A stretch of DNA of 64,000 nt from Neobacillus pocheonensis (GTDB taxonomy: Bacteria; Bacillota; Bacilli; Bacillales; Cytobacillaceae). The position numbers were made by a program, and so were the translations under genes. A model generated the notes under the pieces. The model did no database searches, had not been told where the DNA came from, and saw only the letters and a program-made list of their open reading frames with translations. Shown here one piece after another: positions 1-7,239 of the stretch (positions within the stretch are counted from its first letter, which is position 1; every line of letters begins with the position of its first letter). The DNA lies in contig JAMQCR010000002.1 in NCBI GenBank assembly GCA_023702235.1, positions 248,001-312,000 of the forward strand. The letters are read 5' to 3'.

Positions 1-1
1 A

Positions 2-496
2 AACATTGGATATCAAGGCTGGCAGCATATATTTGATGTGAATGTATTTGGGACTGTCCGCGTAACCAAAGCAGTTATCCCTTTTATGAAAAAAGCCGGA
101 TTTGGACGCATCATTAATATTTCATCGGAATCAGGGCTTCAGCCTGATTCGTTTATGCCTCATTATAATGCTTCAAAGGCAGCAATTATCAATTTTTCAA
201 AAAGCTTATCAAAGGCGTATGCCGCACAGGGAATTCTGGTGAATACTGTGTCACCAGCATTTATCATGACACCAATGCTGGAAAATCTATTAAAAGATAA
301 TGCGAAGCAGCTGAATATAACCTATGAAGAAGCTACTCAACAATTTTTAAAGGAAAACCGTCCACATGTCGAAGTAAAACGGCATGGAACAGTTGATGAA
401 GCAGCGTCTGCTGTTGTTTATCTTGCTTCTGAACAGGCTTCCTTTATTAATGGTGTAAACCTTCGGGTAGATGGCGGTTCGGTTGCGAGTATATAA
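2..496 (+). CDS. SDR family oxidoreductase, C-terminal part
   Basis: The reading frame is open from the left edge, so only the C-terminal ~164 residues are present. It reads as a short-chain dehydrogenase/reductase: the NVFGTV helix, the catalytic serine in INISSES, the YNASKAA motif (Tyr-x3-Lys) and the C-terminal INGVNLRVDGG typical of NAD(P)-dependent SDRs. The family oxidises or reduces alcohols, sugars or ketones in the cytosol; the substrate cannot be told from this part. The Rossmann nucleotide-binding N-terminus lies outside the window. A terminator follows 35 bases downstream. Confidence 0.93.
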   Translation, partial: NIGYQGWQHIFDVNVFGTVRVTKAVIPFMKKAGFGRIINISSESGLQPDSFMPHYNASKAAIINFSKSLSKAYAAQGILVNTVSPAFIMTPMLENLLKDNAKQLNITYEEATQQFLKENRPHVEVKRHGTVDEAASAVVYLASEQASFINGVNLRVDGGSVASI

Positions 497-529
497 ATTA
501 AGCTAATTCTTAAGAAAAAAACTTAAACA

Positions 530-566
530 AAAAAGGCTATCTTTTATCGATAGCCGCTTTTTTGTT
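530..566 (+). terminator. rho-independent terminator after the SDR gene
   Basis: Stem GGCTATC (535-541) pairs with GATAGCC (549-555) and is followed by a T-rich run on the plus strand. An A-rich run in front makes it potentially bidirectional. Confidence 0.85.
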
Positions 567-568
567 TA

Positions 569-700
569 GATTACACTTACCTGATTCCTCCCGTTTTCTT
601 TAGATATGTATAAAGCTTTATCAGCCCGAGATAGTAAAGAATGCTTCGTGTCACCCTTTTTATATTCTGTAACACCAAAACTGCATGTGATTTTTCTTTG
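569..700 (-). pseudogene. GGDEF (diguanylate cyclase) C-terminal stub
   Basis: About 40 codons on the minus strand encode the end of a GGDEF domain: ITCSFGVTEYKKGD followed by LLSRADKALYISKENGRNQV, the usual C-terminal signature of c-di-GMP synthases. The GGDEF active site and everything before it are missing. The residues just upstream do not look like the family, and a dispersed repeat (748-831) begins shortly after, so the break coincides with repeat DNA. No function is expected. Confidence 0.7.
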
Positions 701-747
701 AATAGTCCTAGGGATAATTAGTAAACATGCTTGGAGTTTACCGTTAT

Positions 748-831
748 TTATGGTACGGTTCACCACTATTAATGCTGAACTACATCCTCCACAATCTGGC
801 CCTATTGTTGAATACTAAATAGCCTATGCTC
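748..831. repeat. 84-bp dispersed repeat, copy 1
   Basis: Nearly the same sequence recurs at 55106-55191, differing at about seven positions. Both contain the core AATCTGGCC-x-ATTGTxGAATA, which belongs to the wider family of GCGCCCGATTG-type repeats in this window. It abuts a truncated GGDEF gene. Confidence 0.85.
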
Positions 832-930
832 ACCATGGTCTAGGCTTTTTTTACGAGTTTCTTCTATTATATATTTGGTACTTTTCAATTTAATGTCGTA
901 TTCCTTAACTAACTTTGATCACCTTCATAA

Positions 931-1845
931 TTAAAATTTCGGCATAGCTTCCACAGCATCCGCCAAATCACTATAGGAATCTTTTAAATATCGTGCTGTG
1001 GTTGATATGTTACTATGACCAGCGAGTCTCCTCACTTTTTCAATGTCATTATTCGTGGCTTTCAACATCCATTTGCAAAACGTATGTCGGAACATATGGG
1101 GTGTTAACTTTTTCTTTGGCAAACTGTAACTTTCAATCATCGACTGGATCCCACGAACCGTAAATTTGGCTGACCTCTGGCTATAAAACACATAGGGTGA
1201 CTCTTCCACATGAAGTTTTTTGTTTGCCATTTCTGCTCTAAAAATTAACCAGTCGTACAGTTCCTGCCACAAGGTATTGGACATGGGCACCGTCCGAAGC
1301 TTCCAACCTTTCCCTAATATCCGAATACGCCTTAACTCTAAGTCAAGATCGGTTAACTTTAAATTTGATAGTTCATCCACCCTCAAACCAGCGTACGTCA
1401 ATAAATAAATAATGGCGCGATCACGTCGGTACTTTTCTTCGGGATCCACTCCTCTGCTTTTGACCGGTGTCTTTCTCACCCGATGTAAAAGATCTTCAAA
1501 TTCTTCTTCTGTGAGCCACATGATCTTTTCTTGATCTTCATCGGCAGATTTTAAATCAGGGATTTCCTCCATTGGATTATGTGGCAGTCTATTACTTTTT
1601 TGCGCCCATGAATAAAAACTGCGTAAAGAATTTAATCGGCGATTAATCGTCGTGATCGCCAATGGCTTTCCTTCAAGTGGATTTAACAAACTAATAATCC
1701 ACTTTCTTACATCCGTTGCCGTCACAAATTGATCTGGATGAATATGTAAATCATCTAAAAATATATGGATATCATTCCGATAGGAAATAATAGTTTTTGG
1801 GGACTTGTTATTTTTCTGAAGATTAGCAATATATTCTTCTATCAT
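931..1845 (-). CDS. tyrosine recombinase / integrase (XerC/D-like)
   Basis: Intact site-specific recombinase of about 304 residues. An N-terminal SAM-like core-binding domain (about 1-95: IEEYIANLQKNNKSPKTI, RRLNSLRSFYSWA) precedes the catalytic domain with YAGLRVDELSNL (Arg I), a lysine in the beta-hairpin GKGWKLRTVP, HMFRHTF (His-x-x-Arg), LAGHSNIS and the nucleophile in TARYLKDS. A GTG at 1854 is also in frame, but AAAGGTGA sits 5 bases before the ATG at 1845, which I prefer. Three near-identical repeats lie immediately upstream. It is probably the integrase of a small element; the recombinase fragment at 58.5 kb is a separate member of the family. Confidence 0.93.
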   Translation of the reverse strand: MIEEYIANLQKNNKSPKTIISYRNDIHIFLDDLHIHPDQFVTATDVRKWIISLLNPLEGKPLAITTINRRLNSLRSFYSWAQKSNRLPHNPMEEIPDLKSADEDQEKIMWLTEEEFEDLLHRVRKTPVKSRGVDPEEKYRRDRAIIYLLTYAGLRVDELSNLKLTDLDLELRRIRILGKGWKLRTVPMSNTLWQELYDWLIFRAEMANKKLHVEESPYVFYSQRSAKFTVRGIQSMIESYSLPKKKLTPHMFRHTFCKWMLKATNNDIEKVRRLAGHSNISTTARYLKDSYSDLADAVEAMPKF

Positions 1846-1862
1846 CATTTTCACCTTTTAAC

Positions 1863-1996
1863 TTATATGCTGAGTTTAACTACTTAAAAATCATACCAAA
1901 TCGAGCTAAAAAGAAACATTATATGATGAGTATAACATATGATTTTGCTAGTTTAAATGAATATAATGTATATTATTATTATATGACTAGTTAAAT
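1863..1996. repeat. three imperfect direct repeats upstream of the integrase
   Basis: TTATATGCTGAGTTTAAC (1863-1880), TTATATGATGAGTATAAC (1919-1936) and TTATATGACTAGTTAAAT (1979-1996) are spaced 56 and 60 bp apart in AT-rich DNA directly in front of the recombinase gene. Possible recombinase arm/core sites or an autoregulatory operator array. Confidence 0.6.
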
Positions 1997-2144
1997 TAAG
2001 GATTATGCCTAGAGAAAACCTTTAAATGATCGCTCTTTTTGTGTAATTATGTTAAGAACTACAGGTGATAAGTTAAAATCGGACTACCGGTTAGTAATCT
2101 ACCAAAAACCCCCTTTTCGGTGGTTTCAGATCGTAGACAACCTG

Positions 2145-2177
2145 AAAAAACCTTGTAAAAAAATTACAAGGTTTTTT
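2145..2177. terminator. bidirectional rho-independent terminator
   Basis: AAAAAACCTTGTAA (2145-2158) pairs with TTACAAGGTTTTTT (2164-2177): a perfect stem flanked by A and T runs. It ends the small coiled-coil gene on the minus strand. Confidence 0.9.
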
Positions 2178-2192
2178 GTTATCTTAAAATTT

Positions 2193-2438
2193 CTATTGTT
2201 GAATATGCTCTGTTTTAGATTCTACTTCAAAAAGGCGTTTATTCAATACTTGAATTTGACTCTCCTTCATTTCCACTTGCTTTTTAATATGGGATAACAT
2301 TCCCATTATCGTATCTTCTTGGTGGCGTTCGATACGATTAACCACTTCTTTTATTAAAGGTACATCACTTACTAGATTATTTAATTGCTTCTCCATTTTT
2401 TCTTGTCCTGCAAGAATCTTTTTCAATAATTCTTCCAA
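2193..2438 (-). CDS. small coiled-coil protein, hypothetical
   Basis: Roughly 81 residues with heptad-like charged helices (EELLKKILAGQEKMEKQL, then IKKQVEMKESQIQVLNKRL), predicted cytoplasmic, with no cysteines and no catalytic motif. A GTG at 2447 lies right against the AAAGGGA ribosome site; a TTG at 2438 has about 10 bases of spacing and fits better. A terminator follows. Small proteins of this kind often sit beside recombinases in Bacillus mobile DNA, but I do not recognise a family and assign no function. Confidence 0.6.
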   Translation of the reverse strand: MEELLKKILAGQEKMEKQLNNLVSDVPLIKEVVNRIERHQEDTIMGMLSHIKKQVEMKESQIQVLNKRLFEVESKTEHIQQ

Positions 2439-2447
2439 AAGTCTCAC

Positions 2448-2984
2448 TTCCCTTTTATTAATTATAACCTAATTATCAAGGCTATAAAAGTCCCGAATAA
2501 TTGGCACCATATATTGGGTTACCTACTTTAATGTTAATGAACAGGATATCACTCTATTATATAGAAAAAAAGTCATTTACTGAAAATGAATTTTAAACCT
2601 TATAAAATCAAGGGAAATTTTAAATTATAAAAAAGAAAGTTATTTACTAATTGTAATACTTGTAACATTACAAGTAAGTAACATTATAAAAAAGTCATTT
2701 ACTCAATTTTATATAAAAGACAATAATAGTTTCATTTAGGCTAGTGAAAAGTCAAAGTTTTTTCATCTTGTAAACAAAGTGTTATTGACACCTAAATTTG
2801 ATGCATTTCTCCTATCAGAGTTTATTACCCTTGAATAATCCTAGAGTATGCAATGTCTAACATATTCAATAATTTCGCAAACTCGTTCTTTTAAATATAG
2901 CCTTACGGCATGATACCACTTTTGAGCAGTTTTCCAATCTCGAGTTACTTTAAGTGCAATTCATCACAATCTTTATTCCCCCTA
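2448..2984. other. AT-rich intergenic region with iteron-like repeats
   Basis: No gene is visible. A motif close to AAAAAAGTCATTTACT occurs three times (2565-2582, 2628-2648, 2687-2704) at about 60-bp intervals, and a palindrome CTTGTAACATTACAAG lies at 2659-2674 between copies two and three. The rest is featureless AT-rich DNA. Confidence 0.5.
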
Positions 2985-3018
2985 CTCCTTTACGAGTGGG
3001 GGTTCTTTGTTTCACAGA

Positions 3019-3053
3019 AAAAAGAAAAGCAGACTCCCATAAAAGAGCCTGCC
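3019..3053 (-). terminator. terminator of the first csp gene
   Basis: On the minus strand GCAGGCTC (3052-3045) pairs with GAGTCTGC (3036-3029), followed by a T-rich tail. The same hairpin follows the second csp copy at 8286-8308. A second plus-strand-type hairpin (CCCCCTACTC with GAGTGGGGG, 2986-3011) sits just beyond and is also duplicated. Confidence 0.85.
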
Positions 3054-3070
3054 TTCCCTGTTTTGTAAAA

Positions 3071-3274
3071 TTAAGCAGCTTTACGTACGTTTGAAGCTTG
3101 AAGTCCACGTTGACCTTGCTCCACATCAAAAGTCACCGCTTGACCTTCTTCTAAAGTTTTGTAACCTTCGCCTTGAATCGCTGAGAAATGAACGAATACA
3201 TCGACTCCACCTTCACGTTCGATGAATCCGAAGCCTTTTTCGCCATTAAACCATTTTACATTACCTTTTTCCAT
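3071..3274 (-). CDS. cold-shock protein (CspA/CspB family), copy 1
   Basis: A 67-residue single cold-shock domain. RNP-1 (GFGFIE) and RNP-2 (VFVHFSAI) are both present with the surface aromatic residues of the nucleic-acid binding face. It acts as an RNA/ssDNA chaperone in the cytosol, relieving secondary structure and antitermination at low temperature. Compared with Bacillus CspB it is normal length; the loop EREGGVDV and QRGLQASNVRKAA differ slightly from copy 2 at 8325. It is preceded by a long conserved leader and followed by its own terminator, so it is likely a monocistronic, post-transcriptionally regulated gene. Confidence 0.96.
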   Translation of the reverse strand: MEKGNVKWFNGEKGFGFIEREGGVDVFVHFSAIQGEGYKTLEEGQAVTFDVEQGQRGLQASNVRKAA

Positions 3275-3380
3275 TTGTATTGCCTCCTAGTGTGTAAACA
3301 CACACAATGTAATACTATCCCTGCTCTCAGTGATCATCAAGATGAAAAGTTACAAATCCTTTACACCGAACAAAAATAAT
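3275..3380 (-). promoter_or_regulatory. long conserved 5' leader of csp copy 1
   Basis: About 105 bases upstream of the start are almost the same as the leader of the second csp gene (8526-8635), including a CA/TG-rich hairpin near the ribosome site and the block TTTACACCGAACAAAAAT. Long conserved leaders of csp genes act as RNA thermosensors or cold-box elements in other bacteria; that role here is inference from conservation. Confidence 0.65.
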
Positions 3381-3442
3381 TCTTTTTAATCATAACATTT
3401 TTTGTAAGAAATGTCAAGATACAGAAAAATCCATTGAGCTCA

Positions 3443-3569
3443 CTATTTCTTTATGATAATCATTGCCGTATATTTTGTATCAGGATTCACTCCATATTCT
3501 GTGTGCATGCTTACAGCAAGAGGAACAGCATTGTATTTAACATCTATCAGCTTTCCTTCCTCTAGTTGC
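3443..3569 (-). pseudogene. C-terminal stub of an unknown gene, upstream of csp copy 1
   Basis: A minus-strand reading of about 41 codons (QLEEGKLIDVKYNAV ... TKYTAMIIIKK, stop 3445-3443) is preceded by a stop codon. A shorter paralogous stub ending TKYTAMIILKK occurs at the same place relative to the second csp gene (8718-8802). Both copies have lost their 5' part. I do not recognise the family; the conservation of protein rather than DNA at third positions suggests it once was coding. Confidence 0.45.
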
Positions 3570-3598
3570 TAGGGATAGAGTATTGGACAAGTAGTCTC

Positions 3599-3629
3599 AT
3601 GGGACAAGGGACCTGTCCCCTCGTCCCAT
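3599..3629. repeat. REP-like palindrome
   Basis: ATGGGACAAGGGAC (3599-3612) pairs with GTCCCCTCGTCCCAT (3615-3629) around a 2-base loop. A related palindrome lies at 46630-46655 after the MerR gene. Palindromes of this GGGAC type recur in Bacillaceae genomes. Confidence 0.65.
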
Positions 3630-3749
3630 TATTCGGGGAAAACATTGAAGTAAAAGGAAATGACAAAAGTATACTCAAGTACAAAGCGGTGATTATGCTT
3701 GGTCCCCCCTATGATCAGAGTTCATATTTACAAAGGGGTAGGAGATCAA

Positions 3750-3863
3750 TTAAATTTTAGAAACGTTTTCTGCTTGAGAGCCACGTTGTCCTTTTAGAAT
3801 ATCAAATTGTACGCGTTGCCCTTCATCAAAGGATTTAAAACCATCACCAGTAATCTTTACTAT
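3750..3863 (-). pseudogene. cold-shock protein 3' fragment (third csp)
   Basis: The C-terminal ~35 residues of another Csp (ITGDGFKSFDEGQRVQFD, then KGQRGSQAENVSKI) without RNP-1 and RNP-2. The upstream sequence is unrelated and holds a terminator (3881-3913). It is more diverged from the two intact copies than they are from each other. Non-functional remnant. Confidence 0.8.
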
Positions 3864-3880
3864 TGTTATGTAAATAAAAT

Positions 3881-3913
3881 AAAAAATGGTTTCCTGGTCT
3901 GGAAACCATTTTT
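3881..3913. terminator. rho-independent terminator, bidirectional form
   Basis: AAAAAATGGTTTCC (3881-3894) pairs with GGAAACCATTTTT (3901-3913), flanked by A and T runs. Confidence 0.8.
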
Positions 3914-4378
3914 GTATTTGACCATATGGTGTTACCAATTCGTTTATCTCTTTTACGTAAAGAAGAAACAATTACTATTCACTGTCTCAGTAGATGTACA
4001 AAATTCTTAAAGATAGAGGTGAGATTGATTGTTTTTTCTTCTAGAAATAATGACTTAGATAATATATTGTATACCTAAAACAATGAAAGCCCTACCTCTC
4101 TTTCATCCTTACGGCTCCTTGTCCGTGCCAGTATGAATCAGGATTGCAAAAATCAAGTGACTATTTTATCGAGTTATTTGATGAAACTTCAAACGTTCGT
4201 AAAAGAAATTTAAATAATAAAAATGGATTAGATTGTAGAAATAACAAAAGAGGTTAATGCTCTAATAGTGAGCTGAAGAAGTTGACTGTCTTTGAAAAGA
4301 TTTACTTTTAATAATAATCATATTATCAAAAAATTCAAGATATTTTCGGGAGATGTAATACATTATCTATAATTAACC
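3914..4378. other. intergenic region without recognisable gene
   Basis: A 40-codon stop-free plus-strand stretch near 4130-4256 (containing SDYFIELFDETSNVRKRN) has no start or ribosome site. It could be a remnant, but nothing else supports it. Confidence 0.3.
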
Positions 4379-4838
4379 TTAACAGAAACTATTTATTTGA
4401 TTTTCAGTGATCCCTTTAATTAATCCCAGTTCACTAATCAAAAATTCATGTGCGTTATCCAACATTTTTTTCGCTTGTATTAAGTGCTTTTTCTTTCTTC
4501 ATACGCATTAAATCACGTACAACTTCAGCACCTTCTTGTATTTTACCAGTTTTTATTTTGTCCGTGTTCACTTTATACCTTTGTTTCCACGGCAGTAATC
4601 TATCTGATTCTCCATGCTGAAAAATGTGTATGATGTGTTTTAATGCAATTATGTCAGTAACTGGGCGTATACTTGAACTCAATATTTTACACGTAGGAAT
4701 CATGACTTGCATATTACCGATTAACATTTTTATGACATAATACTGTTGTTTTTCCCCTGAGATTTCCTTTTCTTCTATGGTTTTAATTATACCTACTCCG
4801 TGCATTGGATAAACAATGTTATCGCCAATTTGAAACAA
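4379..4838 (-). pseudogene. CarD-family transcription regulator (YdeB-like), C-terminal frameshift
   Basis: The N-terminal CarD/TRCF RNAP-interacting domain is complete (LFQIGDNIVYPMHGVG, YYVIKMLIGNMQVMIP), followed by the helical part (RLLPWKQRYKVNTDK, AEVVRDLMRMKKEKALN). The family binds RNA polymerase beta and modulates open complexes. The start is a TTG at 4838, seven bases after GGAGGT. The reading frame ends early at 4455, but in another frame the next codons encode MLDNAHEFLISELGL and ITENQINSF up to 4379, the normal C-terminus. The shift falls in a run of seven A. The truncated 127-residue product could still retain the RNAP-binding domain. Confidence 0.85.
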
Positions 4839-4880
4839 ATAATCCACCTCCATATATGGTAACCTTCTTAACCTTAACAT

Positions 4881-5342
4881 ATATATTATTTTTTATCAAA
4901 TTTTAAATAATATCATAAATTCATTTTCAGTGTCAACTACTTTTTCTTTAAAGATCAGAAAAAGCAAAAACAATAGGAATCGTGTCGGATTACCAATAAA
5001 GGGAAGGTTGATTTTCCCGCGTATATTCTGAAACCTCTACTAACCTTAATATTATTATTCTTTATAAAACCTTCCTGCGCAAATAACACAAAAATCGACT
5101 GCCTTGTTCAGCAATCGCACCCATTAGCATTAAGTAGAATCATTCACAATCTTTTTTACACATTAATAAACTCCAATCACTTAAATGTGTTGCTCCATAC
5201 AAAGCGCCTTCTTATTAAAAAAAAGCGCCAGATTGCGGAATATTGAAAAACAAGAGTAAGCTTCAAAAATAGTTCCTCAGTTATTTTGCTAAAGCAACTC
5301 ATAGTAAAGTGAAAAATGCTGTAAAGCAATTTAAAACTTTTT
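4881..5342. other. intergenic region upstream of sspE
   Basis: No gene seen. A copy of the GCGCC-type dispersed repeat (GCGCCAGATTGCGGAATA) lies at 5223-5245, with a partial copy just before it (5206-5220). Confidence 0.4.
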
Positions 5343-5371
5343 TGGATAATAAAATTGTTCAGGACATATTA
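5343..5371 (+). promoter_or_regulatory. possible forespore (sigma-G type) promoter of sspE
   Basis: TGGATAAT (5343-5350) and CATATTA (5365-5371) resemble the sigma-G -35 and -10 elements, which fits the forespore-specific class of the downstream gene. The leader would be very short. Confidence 0.4.
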
Positions 5372-5392
5372 TTGTCGTGGAGGTGATTTATT

Positions 5393-5590
5393 ATGGCTAA
5401 CAATCAACAACCAAACAAAACTCAAGCTGGGACTAACGCCCAACAGGTTAGACAACAAAATGCTAAATCTGCTCAAGGTGGACAAGCTGGAGCAGGTCAA
5501 TTCGGAACAGAATTTGCTAGCGAAACTAATGCACAAGAGGTAAGACGTCAAAACCAACAATCCCAGCAAAATAATAACCAAAACTCTTAA
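5393..5590 (+). CDS. sspE: gamma-type small acid-soluble spore protein
   Basis: 65 residues, very rich in Gln, Asn, Ala and Gly, with two related repeats (GTNAQQVRQQNAKS and ETNAQEVRRQNQQS) separated by a GPR-protease-type site (GTEFASETNAQ). Gamma-SASPs do not bind DNA; they are an amino-acid store in the spore core that is degraded at germination. The ribosome site GGAGGTG lies eight bases before the ATG. It is monocistronic with its own terminator. It is the clearest sign that the organism sporulates. Confidence 0.96.
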   Translation: MANNQQPNKTQAGTNAQQVRQQNAKSAQGGQAGAGQFGTEFASETNAQEVRRQNQQSQQNNNQNS

Positions 5591-5604
5591 TTTGTGACTT
5601 TATA

Positions 5605-5640
5605 AAACACCTCTTATCGCTCGGTAGGGGTGTCTTTTTA
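5605..5640 (+). terminator. terminator of sspE
   Basis: ACACCTC (5607-5613) pairs with GGGGTGT (5627-5633), followed by CTTTTTA. Confidence 0.8.
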
Positions 5641-5718
5641 TGAACTTTTTTTACTGATACATCTAGAATACAGGAGCAGAGAGAGTTTTTATTGATTAAT
5701 GGTGCCTTAAAGGGAGAA

Positions 5719-5740
5719 AAAGCAGCCTTAAGGCTGCAGT
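5719..5740 (-). terminator. terminator of the minus-strand stub
   Basis: A palindrome GCAGCCTTAAGGCTGC (5722-5737) is followed on the minus strand by a T run. Confidence 0.75.
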
Positions 5741-5745
5741 TACGG

Positions 5746-5862
5746 TTAATGATTTGTTTTCTGAGTTATATCACCAATAAAGTCGATGCTGTCAACTTTC
5801 CATCCTTCGCCTTTGATATATAAAAGCTTTGTCTTTGCAAAAACATGCACGGTATTTGAAAA
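5746..5862 (-). pseudogene. C-terminal stub of an unknown exported-type protein
   Basis: About 37 codons in one open minus-strand frame end in LLYIKGEGWKVDSIDFIGD-ITQKTNH and stop at 5748-5746, just before a hairpin terminator. The pattern resembles the last beta-strands of NTF2-like or lipoprotein domains. The 5' part is gone and the plus-strand permease fragment overlaps it. Weakly supported; function unknown. Confidence 0.35.
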
Positions 5863-5879
5863 ATTATTATAGTTCATCG

Positions 5880-6269
5880 TCATATAAAATCATTTATAAA
5901 TTGAGATTCATCCTTGCTGATTTTTTGCTCGTAGCTTGCTATATTCCCAGCCGTACCTTGAATCTTGCCCTGTTTTTTGCATTAGGGGGAATTTCATTTT
6001 TGGTTTCGTCCTTGGCTAATGATGAAAAGAAGGGTCTAGGAATTTCAGGGATTATAATTTTTGGTTTCTTTAGCTTGGATATAATTAGAAAAATCAGTGA
6101 CAAAGTTGATTGGTTGAAAAATTTCACTATTTTTACATTATATAAACCTTCTGAATTTGTAAATGGTAAAGGAGATCTAACACAAGACTGTGTTATTCTA
6201 TTTGCCATTGGCCTCGTTGCATTTATCGTAAGTATTTTGGCATTTAGAAAGAGAGATTTGCCATTATAA
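5880..6269 (+). pseudogene. ABC-2 type transporter permease, 3' fragment
   Basis: About 130 residues with three or four hydrophobic segments (ALFFALGGISFLVSSLA, GISGIIIFGFFSL, CVILFAIGLVAFIVSILAF) and a terminal FRKRDLPL, the usual end of ABC-2 permeases of the BcrB/YhaP kind. The N-terminal membrane half is missing, there is no ribosome site for the first Met, and no ATPase neighbour is present. I read it as the 3' remnant of a drug or lantibiotic-type exporter permease. Confidence 0.6.
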
Positions 6270-6343
6270 TGTGAAAAAGTTAGGAAACAAGGCTACTTTT
6301 TAGAAAAAGGGTTTTGTTTTTATTTGGTTTTGTTAAATTTGTC

Positions 6344-6467
6344 CGTTGATTTCTGCTTTAGAGGTTCGCTTTCCGTGAGACGTTCGGGAGCCTCTTTGCG
6401 CTTGGCCTGTGGGATCTCCCTTTAACAGCTTTTCCCGCAGGAATCTCGCCCCTTCCACTCCAATCAA
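6344..6467. repeat. dispersed Bacillaceae structured repeat
   Basis: The element begins GTTGATTTCTGCTTTAGAGG, has GC-rich inverted blocks (GGAGCCTC, CCCGCAGGAATC) and ends CCACTCCAATCAA. It is much more GC-rich than its surroundings. It matches from memory a widespread intergenic repeat of Bacillaceae that starts GTTGATTTC and ends CTCCAATCAAC; a database search would confirm that. No coding potential. Confidence 0.65.
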
Positions 6468-6674
6468 AAATATGGAAGAAATCAACATAGTTCTTTAAAA
6501 GTGAAAGTCCCCACTATCTCTTCACCCCTAACAAATTTTCCTAAAATATGTTATTTAACAACCTGCCCTTTTAAAAGAAGACGTCTTTTTATTCAAGAAA
6601 GTGGCCCTATTGTGGAATAAACAAATAATATCGATATATCACTTTTCTTTTTAAAATTTATTTCACTCCACTTT

Positions 6675-6830
6675 CTAGAATCGTGAAAGTCCTCTTTCAC
6701 AATTAATTTGTGCCATTGCGCCATATGGCAAGATAAATTTCGGTTCGGTATGACCAAAATTCAAGTTATAAAGAATCGGCAAATCCTCCAAATCAAATTT
6801 TTTGGAACTCAAACTTATTTGCTGTTTTTC
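6675..6830 (-). pseudogene. LD-carboxypeptidase (MccF/S66 family) C-terminal stub
   Basis: A 51-codon minus-strand frame encodes LYNLNFGHTEPKFILPYGAM and CERGLSRF. The FGHT and LPYGA blocks are the C-terminal signature of S66 LD-carboxypeptidases, where the His is part of the catalytic triad. The Ser nucleophile domain is missing. The first Met has no ribosome site. It is a remnant of a peptidoglycan-recycling or microcin-resistance enzyme. Confidence 0.7.
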
Positions 6831-6847
6831 CATTTTTTAACTTCTTA

Positions 6848-6955
6848 ATGATCGTGGACAGCGCTGGATTCTTGTTTTTCAGAAGGAATTTGTTTAGCCG
6901 AGCAGCCCATTAAAATCGCAAATAGGACATAAAATATTAGAGCCTGTTTGATATA
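6848..6955 (-). pseudogene. lipoprotein signal-peptide stub lacking a start codon
   Basis: Behind a GGAGG site the minus strand reads ATC then KQALIFYVLFAILMGCSAKQ, a convincing lipobox (LMGC), and ends after VHDH. The position where an ATG would be expected is ATC. The reading is only 35 codons long, so it is either a decayed lipoprotein or a very short one. Low certainty. Confidence 0.35.
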
Positions 6956-7239
6956 AAATACCCTCCTTTATTTAAGTGGCTTATCCTAATATTCTCTTAA
7001 ATATTGTTTTTTATTACCTAAAATTCTTGTGTTCTTAGCGCTTCAAAACAAAGGAATTCCTTACCCTTCTTTCCATGCTGATACCTTATTTTTAAAAAAG
7101 AGTTGACTTTAACGGGGCGTTCGATGAAGAGATTGCAGGAAGGAATTATCGTTTGCGATCGATTATGGAAGATTCGGAGCTTTTTTATTGAAAAGGATGG
7201 TATGATAATTCTAGCCACGAAAATCAAAGAGGTGAAAAC

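Noticed and set aside
3566..3760. 64-codon plus-strand frame
   Set aside because: It runs through a REP-like palindrome and the csp fragment antisense, without a ribosome site.
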